A stretch of 64,000 nucleotides of DNA from Lithospermum erythrorhizon. Its lineage: Eukaryota; Streptophyta; Magnoliopsida; Boraginales; Boraginaceae. The stretch covers positions 62,001-126,000 of the forward strand of contig JADFUC010001850.1 in assembly GCA_019722365.1 (NCBI GenBank). Reading direction: 5' to 3'. Under the pieces are notes generated by a model. That model had not been told where the DNA came from, did not search any database, and saw only the letters and a program-made list of their open reading frames with translations. This document shows positions 11,711-24,109 of the stretch, one piece after another. The translations under genes and the position numbers were made by a program. Every line of letters starts with the position of its first letter. The first letter of the stretch is position 1.

Positions 11711-13159
11711 ACGTAAGTTGAGAGTTCAAGCTATTACTTACCTCAAGCAAATCTTCAACGCCACAGAAATACAATCATATAATCATATCATGGCTCACAC
11801 AAATGAATCACACATAATCATACAACAATGACATGTTTCACACAATAAAGTAAGTACGTAATGTAGCACCCGTGAGATAAGTACTCACCTTGGTTAGCAA
11901 TAAGAAACGTCCGCTGTCGATCAAGTGCCTTTCCCACGTTCGCGTCTAATCAAAACACCCGAAAATACAATTACGCTCTTATCTTAATTCAATTCACGAC
12001 CTTCTTATTTTAGTTACAAATTGACAACTTACGTATAGATTGCTAATTATGTTTCAATGACAATTACAATGACGAATTTCAACTATCTGACTAAATCCCA
12101 TAATCTACCAACACCTTAACTAAAATACTAACATTTCCAACTAATTTCAATCAACCCGAATTTTCAACTTTTCCAACTAATTAACCCATTTCTAACAACC
12201 TTTATCCTCAGAAACCCAGGTAGCTTTCTTTCAGGCCTACTAAAACTAATTATAATTCAATTTCAACATAATACCTCCAATATTATAAAAGTCCAAACTT
12301 AATTCTCAAAACAACTAAATTCATTCCAAAACAACTATATTAATCTCCAACAACATACTTTAACGTTTTTACATTTTCCTTCAAAAGTCAACGAAAGTCA
12401 ACTATCCATCTCAACACATTTCAATTCCATAAAACAAGTATTATCACTTCCAATACCACAATCTAAGTTTAAGTGATAATTCTATACCATTTTAAATCCC
12501 AAAACTCAAAGTCAACCCAAATCTCAAAAGTCAACATCCTCAAAACATCAAGAAATACTCATCCAAACACCTAACTTTAACTCAAAAACAACTAATTTAA
12601 GGCCTAAGAATCGTTTATAATAATGAAATTCAAAATCCAAAAAGTCAACAAAAAATGCTCCATAAGAAACTCATGAAATACTAAAAAAGATCCAGGCCTT
12701 TTTGCAGCGGAATCGAAGAGGATGATGAGGAGAAAATCTCACGAGATGAGGTAAACTTTGCGGATGGAGAAATCGAAGAAAAAAAATCAAAAGGGGGGGA
12801 GAATGGAGTTCGGCCGTTTCTCTCTGGAGGAAGGAGATGGGTTTGTGTGTTTTGGGCCTTGGTTGGTTGTGTGGTTAATGGGTTGGCCCAATAGTTTTAT
12901 GTGGTGAAACCCCGATCGTTTTAATTCAATCGATACTTCTCGTTTTAACTTATCTCGACAACCAACTTCCAAACATTAACATTCTACACTCAAAATTATA
13001 TTACCACCCAACTAATATCATTTCCATCCGACTACAACTTTAAAATTCTCAATACCGAAATGTACTTCCAACCGACCGATTCGTTGTGTTATCAACTTCG
13101 AAATTTTATTTCTCCTCGAAATACTCCACCGAGCAACTAGTATACTATTACAATATATT

Positions 13160-13553
13160 AGTGGGAGGCGGTAGGCCTTGAATCATGTACATATGTTTAG
13201 ATTCACCAACAGACATAGTAGGCGATGTCTTGGAACTAATCTGCTTTTGGTAGCAAAGGATGACATACTTCTACGAGGTCTCGTCCCAACTGGTATCGGT
13301 TCTCCTTTATTGTGTCCGGTTAGGCCTTGGGCACATGCCTAGTTCGGTGAGTTATCGTCAAGAAATGCACCCTCCGAGCATTTCTCTTCTAAAACGGCCC
13401 CTTACTTTAGCTCACATAGGTGACTCCTCATATTCTTTTGAGTAACCCGCTTTTCTCATAAGTATCTCAGAGTCATTAAATCATAAGCTTAACCTTATTT
13501 CAAGCAATTATCATATTTCGCATCTAGGAGCAGGTAGGGAAAATCCCCCACAG
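13160..13553 (-). repeat. Probable inner 3' LTR of the minus-strand Copia element
   Basis: On the minus strand the Copia RNase H region ends near 13560. It is followed by a purine-rich GTGGGGGATTTTCCC at 13537-13551, a typical Copia polypurine tract leading into the 3' LTR. The sequence below it contains no coding frame. Clear similarity to the putative 5' LTR at 17850-18600 is not visible in this part, so the assignment rests on position and the purine tract only. Confidence 0.45.
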
Positions 13554-16500
13554 TGATCTACTTATGCAATATGAGCCAGTTGTCCCTTGGAACCTGAATC
13601 TTGGGATCTCTAGTCAACTTGAGGATGGGTTGTCGCTCATCCACATTTTCTCAGGCTTTGATCTCATTCCATTCGATGAATTCTCAATTAGTTCTTTTCT
13701 CAACCCCTTGGTCAGCGGATCCGCAATATTATCCTTTGATCTTACATGATTAACAGTGATAACTCCAGTTGAGAGTAACTGTCTAATGGTATTATGTCGT
13801 CGACGAATGTGTCTCGACTTACCATTATATAATGGTTGCGTGCCCTCCCAATTGCAGACTCATTGTTACAGTATATGCAAATTAAGTAGCGAACTTTTCG
13901 CTCGGAATGTCCTCAAGGAATTGCCTTAACCATTCGGCTTCTTCCCCACACTTGTCTAAGGCAATCCTTTCGAGACTCCATCGTGGATCCGGAAATTAGC
14001 ATTTGTTTGGTCTTCCGTCACGCATTTGCACGCTAAAGTGAATACATATCGCTGGTATTCATTGAATCACCATTATCGAGATCAATGTGCATCGTGTACC
14101 CTCAACTACGGTGGATACTTGGCGTATTGTGCAACCCGTAACTCCGGGTATGTCTTAATTGCCCAAGGTACTCACATCAAGGCTTCGATGATTGCTAGGG
14201 TTACTCGTATATCTACTCAATTTGCTTATTGAATAGGCTATATCAGGTCGGTACAACTCATCAAGCATATTTGAAATACTCAAGTTGAGATACACTCTCC
14301 CTTTATTCTTCGTGAGGTATCGATGTTCATCCACTGGAGTTGGACATTCTCCCAAATCACCTTGGCAAAATCTCCTAAGAATCATATCGACATAGTGTGA
14401 CTGGGTTAACACTAGACCGTCAGGAGTTCGCATAATACGGACTCCCAAAATTACATCTGCCTGTCCCATGTCCTTCATATCAATCTTGGAGTTCAACATA
14501 TCTTTGGTGGATTGAATCATCTTTTGATTACTACCAACAATGAACATGTAGATCCACATCTGTGGAAGAATTACATATCCCTCTCTAGTGGATTTCACAT
14601 AAATGCATTTGTCACACTCATTGATTTTAAATCCACTCAAAAGTACTGCCTTCTCAAACTTCTCATGTCATTGTTTAGGCCTTTGTTTTAACCCATACAA
14701 CGATTTAACAAGTCTATATACTTTCTCTTATTTATCTAGAACTATAAAATCCTCAGGTTGGTCTATATAAATTTCTTGATCTAAATCTCCATTTAAGAAA
14801 GTTGTTTTCACATCCATTTGATGTACATCTAAATTGCGCAATGCAACAATTGCCAAGATTATTCTAATGGACGTGATCCTCGTGACGGGAGAATAAGTAT
14901 CAAAATAGTCTAGTCCTTCTTTTATTTATTCCCGATGACCAACTACTTTGTACTTATCTATCATCCTGTTAGCTTTCATTTTCCTCTTAAAGATCCATTT
15001 CGACTTTAGAGCTTTACACCCTGGCGGAAGATCCATCAATTCCCAAGTGTGATTCTGGAGAATTGAATCAACTTCACTTTGTATTACTTTCGCTACCAAA
15101 AGCGGACCATCCATTCGGCAGTCTCTTAAAATGGTTGGTTCGCTCTTTTGCTTTTATAAATGTAATCGGGACCAGACTTCTCAGAATGGTGCGTTTTACT
15201 ACGTCGAGGTTTTTAGATCTCCAACTTCCTTACTTTGACTATTCATAGCTTCGGTATTAGCGTACCTAAACTAATTCATGTGTTCTTTTAGATGTCAAAG
15301 CACCTTCATTAGACTTCATAGGAAATACATGTTCAAAGAACGTGGCATTCCATGACTCTAATATTGTATTCTTATTCACTCGTGAGTTATCACTCTTATA
15401 AACAAGAAACCGATATGCATTACTATTGTGAGCATATCAATAAAAATTACATCAACCGTTTTAGGACCAATAATTAAAAGCTTTGCTTAGGAGGAGGTAC
15501 TAAGACCTTTGCCAAACTCCCCCACACTCGAAGATGTTTGTAGGTTGGAGCTCTACCTTTGAACAATTCAAACAGGATCTTATCCTCATCCTTGCGAGGA
15601 ATTTTGTTCAAGAGGTAGTTGGCTGTAAGGATTGCTTCCCCCCACATTCCTTGAGGTAAGCCTGAACTTATCAACAAGGCATTCATCATCTCTTTCAATG
15701 ATCGATTTTTCCTTTCAGCAATCCCGTTGGATTGAGGAGAATATGGTGGTGTCACTTCGTGCACAATACCATGCTCGGCACAAAATTGCCCAAAGGGGAG
15801 ACTACTCACACCTACATCAGTGGCGCTCTTTTATCTTTTCTCAAGTTGATTTTCAACTTCTTCTTTGTAAAATGCAAACTTATCGACTTCCTCATTTTTA
15901 CTTTTCATCAAGTATACATAGCAAAACTTTGTGCAATCATCTACAAAGGTGATAAAATACTCATTTCCACCTTTGGATTGAGCGGGATTATATCGCGAGC
16001 GTCACTTTAATGAACAAGATCGAGAGGCTTATTATTTCTAACCACGGTTGGAATTGTTGCTCTCGTCGATTTTGCTTCAACACACGTTTCACACTTGTAA
16101 TTCTTATCGATAAATTCATTAGGTATGTGATTCAACTTCATCATTTTTCGCAAAGAATTAGAGTTCACATGACCTAACCTACTATGCCATAAATTAGAAT
16201 ACTCACAAACATAAGCAACATTCGTTTTATTCATCTTATTCGTAACCATTACATTCATTTTGAAAAGGCCATCTAACACATAGCCTTTTCCAACAAACAT
16301 GCCCGACTTAGAAAGTACAACTTTATCAGACTCAATTACAAGTTTAAACCCATGTTTGCTATTAAATAACTTGAGCACAAGGTTCTTCTAAGTTACGGAA
16401 CATACGAATATTCTTGGTGACTTCATTTCACGAAGTCTCTTGAACCCTCCGTAGTCCTTTCTCCCTCGATATTGGAGGTTGCACTATTAGCCATATACAT

Positions 16501-17812
16501 CTTCTCACCATTCGCCAGTGGCTTGAATGTAGAAAAATGATCTTTGACCGAGTAAACGTGCCTAATAGCACCAATATCGATCCACCACTCTTGTGGGTTG
16601 GTCCCCACAAAGTTCACCTCAGAAATCACAGCCGATAAGTTGATCTCGTCTGATTCCTTAGTGACCACATTAGCGCCTCACATTGTTACCTCTCTTGGGT
16701 TGTCTACGCTCGAGCGACCTTATGACCTCGTTTGTTCTGATTGTAGCACCCGTCAAAAGACTTGACCCGTTCCCACAGTAGAACCACTCTTCTTGAAAGA
16801 ATTTCCCCTAGGAGCAAATTCACTCTTCTTCTTCTTCCCCTTGAACGATCCGGAGGAAGTCCCATGTTCAACAACATTCGCCTTCGACTCCCCCGCAGAG
16901 GAGTTGGGATAAACACTCACAATCCCAACCTTTCTATTGCCTTCTTCAATCTTCAAGCGAACAGAAAGCTGCTCCAAATTCATATCCTTTTGTTTGTGCT
17001 TCAAATAATTCTTGAAGTCTTTCCAAGATGGTGGAAATTTCTCAATTATTGCCGCAACTTTGAACATTTCACTCAAGGCCATGCCCTCAGCATGAATTTC
17101 ATGGAAAATTACCCTAAGTTCTCGAACTTGATCCTCTACTGATTTGTCATCCTCCATAAGATAGTCCAGAAATTTACCTACAATAAACTTCTTGGCACCC
17201 GCATCTTGAGTCTTATATTTGTACTCAAGTGCGTCCCAACATCTTTTTGTAGTAGTGTATGTTTTATATACACTATACAAATCATCGGATAGGTATGTCA
17301 ACACATAGTTCCGACTCAAATAGTCGGAGTGTTTCCAGGCCTCAACGGCCAAACTCCACACACCATCATCTTGAACTGTGGGAGGTTCCTGACCAAACGA
17401 TTGCAAGTTCAAGGTCGTGAATAGAGCGTCATTTGTTCTGCTCCACCTTTGAAATTATGTCGGAGAAAAAACACAGCAGGGCTTAGGTTGATCGTTTTTC
17501 TGCATCACAGGAACATTCGGAGGTTGAGGAGGCAATGTCACTGTGGTAGCAAAAGTTGGTGGAACAACTCCCGAACCACCACCACCCGGACCAACATCAC
17601 TCGAGCCAGCAACTCCCGGAAAACCACGAGGCAATGGAAGAAGTGACACCGAGGGACCAATGGCGAATAATGACCTCGCTCGAAACACCTCCAGTAGCAA
17701 ATGAGGTGTCGACCACCAACGACACCGCAACAACTCCCGCGACCCGCAGCATGAACATTCTTAACACTCACATTGATAGCGGAAGTATCAACATTGGACT
17801 CCATAGAAAAAA
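13554..17812 (-). pseudogene. Copia retrotransposon polyprotein relic, nearly complete
   Basis: All Ty1/Copia domains are present in order on the minus strand. Gag spans about 17812-16690, with a Pro-rich start, then TLNLQSFGQEPPTV and a WDALEYKYKTQDAGAKKFIV segment. A CYNQNKRGHK zinc-knuckle remnant lies in a shifted frame. The protease is at 16668-16423 (WWIDIGAIRHV). The GAG pre-integrase is at 16378-16007 (LWHSRLGHVN, CETCVEAKSTR). The integrase is at about 15990-15474 (NGIAERKNRSLKEMM, LLNKIPRK). Reverse transcriptase is at about 15250-14155, including KINECDKCIYVKS and DMGQADVILGVRI. RNase H is at about 14150-13560, including SKDNIADPLTKGLRKEL. Many frameshifts and stops divide it. The protease Asp-Thr-Gly site reads Asp-Ile-Gly. 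No intact YVDD box is visible. It is inactive. Confidence 0.9.
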
Positions 17813-17849
17813 GTAATGCGAGCTCCATTCGAATCGTTTTAAACTTCGC

Positions 17850-18600
17850 TGTGAGGAACTTACAGAGAAAATGGAACTATACAACAATACTTTGCAAAAG
17901 AAGAACAGAATATTCATACGAAAATACAACAACCGATTACAATAAAATTAAACCAGATGGAGTCACGTTTACAACGCTTTCCTTAAAACGTATTCGACCT
18001 CTTCCCTTGGTGCTAAGGACAACGGAGAGAAATGCAGCTTCCTAGGATAAAACCACCTCTGGGTTCGGCTTCACCTTGCGTGAACCCGATCGACGAACCG
18101 CCTACGAGTTTGGAGTATCACCTGAACAAAAGAAAAGAAAAGAGATATGGGAGCTCTCAGTTTTTTATGTGAATTGTGTGTGTTTCTTCTGATGTCATGG
18201 AAGAGCTGTTGGACATTAGTTTATAGGAAATTTCTCACTCAATGCAATTCATGGCTAAATCAAAATGGTTTTTGCATTAAGGTGCACTAAACACACTTAA
18301 TGGCAAATAAAAACGTATGTAACAGCCATTTCAATTGAATGTCAAATCAAATTTTGATTTCAAATTATTGCAAAGCGAGCTCGACCGGAGAAAAAAGTGG
18401 GCTCGTGAGCCACCCCATTCGAACTACATTCTTGTCGTGACCAGCATGGATTCCATAATCTTCGAACTCATTTTCTCGGATTTACGGCCCTTACGAGACA
18501 CTTGTGAGAGTTTTGGCATAGTAGTTGTAACATAAGTTACAAGTCCTTAGGCAAACACTTATGAAGTGAGGGATTTTCCCACCAACTCCATTCCTATATA
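17850..18600 (-). repeat. Putative 5' LTR of the minus-strand Copia element
   Basis: It begins at TGTGAGGAACTTACAGAG next to the gag leader and has a second copy of its first 200 bp at 9487-9715. On the minus strand the outer end reads TGGTGGGAAAATCCCTCAC near 18582, the right form for an LTR start. The primer-binding site expected just inside the LTR (complementary to tRNA-Met) is not recognisable, so the inner boundary is tentative. Confidence 0.55.
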
Positions 18601-18962
18601 TGGGACAAACTTATTTTTCCAAATTTCATGGTTTTCTTCTCTCTTTCTTGGCAGCCATAATTTGGCTTGTCTGGAAATGAGATACAAATTTTGGATTGTA
18701 ATCTTTGAATATCTAACATACCCACATGAATTAAAATTTGTATTCAAACATAATCAATAAATCCAATAATATATATATAAATTATTAACTACAATACTAT
18801 TAAAATGAACTATTTCAAGATCTACTTTGTGTGTGTCATTATGGATTATGGCTTTGTGTAGAAATACAAAGTTCTTTCTGAAAGTAATTTACTAAATATA
18901 TAAAGACATAAGATATAATACGTATTAAATAGGTAAGATGAGCCATAAAAAAATATTTCATG

Positions 18963-18968
18963 TTTATT
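18963..18968 (-). terminator. Candidate polyadenylation signal of the pectinesterase gene
   Basis: On the minus strand this reads AATAAA, about 95 bp past the stop codon at 19063. That spacing is usual for a plant 3' UTR. AT-rich surroundings make chance matches common. Confidence 0.45.
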
Positions 18969-19062
18969 ACTTTTGAAGAAGAATTTTGCACATTCTATTA
19001 ACAAGAAATGTAACAATTAGTATTTTCAACAGTGAAATCTCCTAGGTGTTGGATTAATGTCT

Positions 19063-20972
19063 TTAAAGACCAACTTTGAAGGGAACTCCAGATGCAGGCA
19101 ACCATGCTGGTCCATCGATGAACCTACCAACAGTGAATCCTTCTGCTTCCTTAGGTGCAAGAAGCTTGAACTTCTTGAATGTTGCTCTGTCTCTTTGGTT
19201 GGTGTTTGATCCAGGTCCAGAGTTGGCATACTCAGCATAGATGGCAGTGTTCTGGTTGGTGGAGCCTGGTCCAACATTTGTGAAGATGGAGTAACCTGCT
19301 GGGAAAATGAAATCACCAATGTCACTCTGCATGAACACAGTGACTGCATATTCCTTCCATGGGCGACCCAAGTAGGTCTTGGTTTGAGCCTTGGTAGCCA
19401 GGAGTTGTGGCTCTGCGACGATCCTGCAGTTTTGGATCACGAGACCGTGTTGTCCGACGGGTGAGAGACCACCATCGGCTGTGAGCATGTTGGATTGGTT
19501 GGGGCCTGGCTTCCTTGCAACGATTGTGCTGTCTTGGATGATTGCTCTTCCGTTTCCGAAGATGAAATCGACTGTTCCAGAAATGATGCAGTTCTTGTAG
19601 AATTGGAGACCCTTGTGGTAGTATAGAGTGTCTTGGTATGCCCTCATCTCGCATTCGAAGATGACTGCCTTCTCACCATTGATCCTCAGGGCAACGGCTT
19701 GGTGTCCATCAGGTCCAGCGGAGTTCTCAAAGGTAATTCCCCTAGCCATGAAGAAGTTACTGTCCACAGCTGTACATATATACAAATTTTATGAGTTATT
19801 TGAAGAAATCAGAATTTTAAGGTTCGAATAGACATAGTTAATACTAATGTTGTATATCGAATTGTTACACTAACAAAATTAAGTAACGTTTGACATTTAT
19901 CATCAAAATCTAGGGGGGGTACTAGATAGTTCAATAATGTATTACCGACTGTAGCAGTGGCTGAGGTCTTGACACCCTTCTTGAAGCTGAGGTCACCAGT
20001 GATAATGGTCTTTCCAATGCCATCACCAATAAGGAAGACATTGTCCTTCTTCTTGATTTGGACGACTTCCTTGTAAGTACCGGCCTTGATATAGACGACG
20101 AATCTCTTGGTATTTTTCTTAGGAACTGAGTTGATAGCATCACTGATCTTTTTGAATTTGCCGCTACCATCTAGAGCAACAACTGCATCAGGTTGAACTC
20201 CAGGTCCACCCAAAAGCTTACGGTCTGAAGATTGAACCCATGTGGGGAAACCAATATCCTCAATGTCATGACCAACAACACCGTCTTGGAGAAGACGACG
20301 TGAAAAGTTGTCTGAGATCTTGCTGGTAGCGTTTCCAACGAAGTTGGTAATTTCTGTTGGGATTTGCAGCATCTTTAGGACATCCTGGATCTTGGCGAAG
20401 ATGTAAAGGGCGTTTTCAGTGAGTTGTTTAGAATTGACCATGTTATCCTGAACAGCTGATTTGTACTCAGGCTTCTCTACTTCATCAACGCAGGTTTGTT
20501 GGTAGATATAGGCACCAGTCAACCAAGCAATGAACTCCTCGGTACGTTTTTGGATAGTGCTGAGATCACTGCTTCCAACAGCAGAGATAGCAGCATCAAG
20601 TTGCTCAACGGTTTCATCGAGCAAGTTTTTGCAGTCCTCAACACCCTTTTGATCATTGTAGGGATCATCATCCTTCTTGATCTCAACCTTGCTTGTTGCT
20701 GTTGCCGCTTTCCTCACCTCATCAATCGTGGACTTAACGGCAGCCTCAAGGTAATCCTGGATGGATGCATCTTTCTTCTCAAACACAGATTGTAGACTTT
20801 GTTTGCATGACTCTTGATTTTGGGTTGGTGCACAAATGGCTTCTACAGTTTTTTGGGAGGCTGAAATGGAACCATTTCCGGTATGCTTCACAATCGCAAC
20901 AATTCCGATAACAGCTCCAACCACAAGAATCAGAGACACCACAGTAATGCTAACTTTCTTGGCCACACCCAT
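19063..20972 (-). CDS. Pectinesterase (pectin methylesterase) with N-terminal PMEI domain
   Basis: Two exons: 20972-19946 and 19769-19063. The 176-bp intron (19945-19770) has GT...AG ends and joins VKTSATATV to AVDSNFFMARG in frame, giving 577 aa. A short cytosolic start and a membrane anchor (about residues 7-28) target it to the secretory pathway and cell wall. There it would remove methyl esters from homogalacturonan. Residues about 38-210 form the inhibitor-like pro-domain with its four cysteines at 47, 56, 114 and 161. Two dibasic processing motifs follow, RRLL at 225 and RKLL at 251. The catalytic domain has GTYKEVV (298), QAVALR (366), YQDTLY (387), GTVDFIFGNG (407) and LGRPW (476). 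Gln366, Gln388, Asp389, Asp410, Arg478 and Trp480 keep exactly the spacing of the active-site residues known from carrot PME. The ATG at 20972 is the first in frame and sits before the anchor. No frameshifts or stops. The exact PME family member cannot be told. Confidence 0.97.
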
Positions 20973-21106
20973 GGTGATAAATATTTATAATTCTTCTTTT
21001 TCGTTCGACCTCCTCCCTCGAGTTTCAACTGAGATACAGGCGAAACTGGAGAGAAGATCGATATTCAATGAAGTATTATTTCATTGAAAATGGAAGGGGG
21101 ATTCAT

Positions 21107-21115
21107 CTATTTATA
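21107..21115 (-). promoter_or_regulatory. TATA box of the pectinesterase gene
   Basis: On the minus strand this reads TATAAATAG, a near-consensus plant TATA box, about 135 bp upstream of the ATG. This would place the transcript start near 21080 and give a 5' UTR of roughly 100 nt. Confidence 0.65.
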
Positions 21116-21119
21116 ATTA

Positions 21120-21930
21120 CAACATGCAAAATTGCATGGATTTCATGGCATGGCGATGATTTAGCCAGAGAAAGAAACGGTAGGATCTCAACTTTCCTTT
21201 CCCAATGTATGTCATTGGTTGAGATAAAAGATCGCTTCTAACATTCTCTCTCAACATTTTTTGTACACAAATCAATTTGACTCCATTCGTACCATTCCTG
21301 GCATTCCATGATCTATTGTTATGCATTATTCGAGCTATGAGTGAATATTCTGGAAGATATATATTTGCTAGTTGCTCGTTAATTATCTCTCAAACTATAT
21401 CACCAAATAATTAACATAACGAACAAGTATCCTTATAATGTTAATGGTCAAATTTAAAGTAATTAACTTGAAGAATAAACTCTTCGACATTATTATTTAG
21501 TTAAAGAATGAATTGTAATCAAGCAATTTATGATTGAAGAAAGACATTTAAATTATCACATATTTAAAAAATATTAGAACCACTATCTTTCCTACCATCA
21601 TCCTCCAATTTAGTTTTATAAAATAAAGATTTACAACCACTACTACACTAAAGCATGACGTTTGATTTCATTGAATTAAAATTATCAAACACACAAATCA
21701 ATTTTACCTCCCTCTCTATGAACTGATTTCGCCACTCATTTGATAATTCCATCTACAAACTTAAATGAATGGGGAGAGTTGGGATTTTAAACGAAGAGTA
21801 AAGAAAAATATATACTACGTATAATTCATAAAAAATATATTTTTTCTAAGTTATATTTTGAAAGGTATAATTGCGACGATGTTTAGTTGAAAAAACAAAC
21901 AAAAAATGTCATACCAAGTTATATTTTGAA
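21120..21930. other. Intergenic region between pectinesterase and MULE relic
   Basis: AT-rich sequence that should hold the upstream promoter of the pectinesterase gene. No specific regulatory motif beyond the TATA box can be defended. No coding frame is supported. Confidence 0.5.
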
Positions 21931-21931
21931 A

Positions 21932-22930
21932 GTTACATTTGTCTTAAACCACTAGTTGAGGGGTTTCATGATGGCTGCAGAAAAGTCATTGGGTTGGATG
22001 GTTGTCATACCAAAGGGACTTACAAGCAACAAATTCTATCTGCTGTAGCACTAGACAGCAATAATGGATACTGGCCCATTGCTTGGGCTATTGTTGAAAG
22101 GGAAAATGCTCAGACATGGGGATGGTTTCTGGAAGCATTGAGGCAGGATGTTGGTATTTACAATCAGGAAGAGTATGTCTTCATTTCAGACAAACAAAAG
22201 GTATTAACCATATTTGTTGTCAAATTCCATTGAGTTTCTTCTTATTTCCATTGACTGCCTTTCATTTCTAACTCGTTAGTTTTAAATTCCGTGATTAGAG
22301 AGCGTAATTCATGCTTCAGCTTCTGGACAAAGGTACGTAAATCGGTGTCCAACATATATATGCCAATTTCAAAAAGGAGCATCGAGGACAACAGCTGAGA
22401 GACAGGCTATGGGAAGTTGCAAGGTCAACTAACAAGAATAATTCAAGAAAGCTATGCAGCCCCTAAAGGGTAAGCGAGACTCATACATGGCTTATAAACC
22501 ATGCGTAGGGACTACAAATTCAGAGCATACTTCCTCAATGTGTGGTATGCCAAAGGGATGCCAGCAACAACCTAAGTGAGTCTTTTCACCTTCCATCTTG
22601 CCTGTTGTGGACAAGCCCATAATAACTATGCTAGATATGATTAGGTCTAAAATCAGCTGGTAGAATTAAGTACTAGAAGTCACAATAGTAGAAAACCTTA
22701 GACCACTTTGTACAAAAAAATTCGTGAGAATTGTTGAGAAAAATCATAAAGGAGTCAAGTGGTTTTACTTGTATACATGAATGGAAAAAATGGTTTTGAG
22801 GTTAAGGATCAGAAGTGGAAATCGGCCAGCTTGATATTGGGAAAAGGATATGTGAGTTCATGATCATGGCAAGTATGCGATACCTCGCCTCATGCTATAC
22901 CCTGTCTTCATGAGTTGAAAAACCACCTGG
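21932..22930 (+). pseudogene. Mutator-like (MULE) transposase relic
   Basis: The DDE core of a MuDR-type transposase is readable in pieces on the plus strand. First comes EGFHDGCRKVIGLDGCHTKG near 21955, holding the first catalytic Asp. QQILSAVALDSNNGYWPIAW near 22028 and TWGWFLEALRQDVG follow, then FISDKQK near 22180 with the second Asp. In other frames come IYANFKKEHRGQQLRDRLWE near 22355-22420, KPIITMLDMIRSK near 22613 and the C-terminal EKNHKGVKW near 22735 and NGFEVKDQKW near 22790. Stops and frameshifts between these blocks show it is dead. Only about 1 kb remains, lacking the N-terminal region and any recognisable terminal inverted repeats. Confidence 0.88.
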
Positions 22931-24100
22931 ATGCAGGCCGTTAAGGATCGCTATAGGAAAGAAACATTTGGTAAGGACATATGATCATGTCCTCAACCCG
23001 CTGAACGGGATGGATCTTTTGGGACAAGGATGCGCAGCCTCCATTACGCCCACCTCCACATCTCAAGTTAGCGGTGCGTGCCAAAAAAAGTAGAAACAAG
23101 GACATAATAAAGAAAAGAAAGGAAAGAAGGAGACACAAGAAGTTGGGTTGTCATTCATCAGAGTTTTTGTGTTGGCCGGGCAAGGCCATAACATCAAAGC
23201 CGTTCTAAGAAAATGGAGAAGAGGCTATCCAGTACATCACAATTTTCCATCCGTAAACATTGCTACATTGCTACTACTTTTTAACACCTAATAACCGTAA
23301 CACGATTGTGTCAGAAGTAAAGAAAGTAAGTGAAAAAGGAAGGCAACTACACTTGAACAACCCGGCCTCAATCTCGTAGGCCAACTGCACTAAAGAAAAT
23401 TTCATCAAATAAGCCGACTACTACGTAACCCGGCTCAAACCAAAGAGGGCCACTGCACAACTTGTTTACTCACCGGCTTCAAACCGTCTTCAAACTAAGA
23501 GGGCTCCAACGTGCCAAACCTCGCCAAATTGCATAACCCGGGGGCTCAAACCGCTCAAATCAGAAGCCAACACCACCTCGAGAAGCCAATTCACACCTAA
23601 ACGGGCAAATTTATACACGATAGGCCTGGGTGATCAACAACATCAATTCGGTATACCAGCCAGTACCAATCTCCTGTGATACTAGCTAATTCACAGAGGC
23701 CAACCGCAGAAGAGGCGCTAAAATGGTGGCGTAGGCTTCTCCTCGCACTAAGGAAAGATACAAACTACGCTTGCACGTAAAAGTACAAACAAAAGTGGAG
23801 CCAAGCATTACATCAAATACCACAATGCTGATGGTGATTCGCCAGATTGAGATTGTTAAAGTTGTCACGGAGAGACGCTAAGAGTATTGGCCGCCATCGG
23901 GTCGAACAAAGCATGTAGCTAAAAGAGCAAAACCGAAGCAAAGAAACAATGACAACAAGAAAACAAGGCCTGGACTAGTTTTATCACCTCTGTGAGAATG
24001 TATTAACATTGTACCTAATCCGACACAAACAGTGCTATTTTTGGACATCTTTTGATCAATTTCGACAATGTCTTATGAAAGTTTTTGAACTTAGACAATG
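22931..24100. other. Unclassified degenerate repeat-like region
   Basis: No gene is supported. Between 23360 and 23600 phrases such as AACCCGGCTCAAACC, AAGAGGGCCACTGCA and CACCGGCTTCAAACC recur irregularly every 40-60 bp. They look like an old degenerate tandem array. The rest is mixed-composition sequence without recognisable domains. Confidence 0.4.
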
Positions 24101-24109
24101 TGTTAACAT

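Larger units (their letters stand above)
9720..13150 (-). repeat. Gypsy-type LTR block (solo LTR or relic), expanded by tandem arrays
   Basis: The block is related to the LTR-like copies at 35768-37235, 39660-41378 and 46120-48520. It has the same opening (GACCCGTCCC..., then GTCACCAGCGATGGATA, against GTCACCAATCGATGGATAC at 39723). 12490-12975 closely matches 36590-37080, sharing AAAGTCAACATCCTCAAAAC, ATCAAGAAATACTCATCCAA and TTTAAGGCCTAAGAATCGTT. Two tandem arrays enlarge it (see 11185-11440 and 11625-11710). No polyprotein sequence is visible inside, so it is a solo LTR or a rearranged relic. It separates the Copia LTR piece at 9487-9715 from the Copia internal region, which suggests it inserted later. 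Confidence 0.65.

Noticed and set aside
20496..21087. Plus-strand frames over the pectinesterase first exon
   Set aside because: They are antisense shadows of a conserved coding exon.
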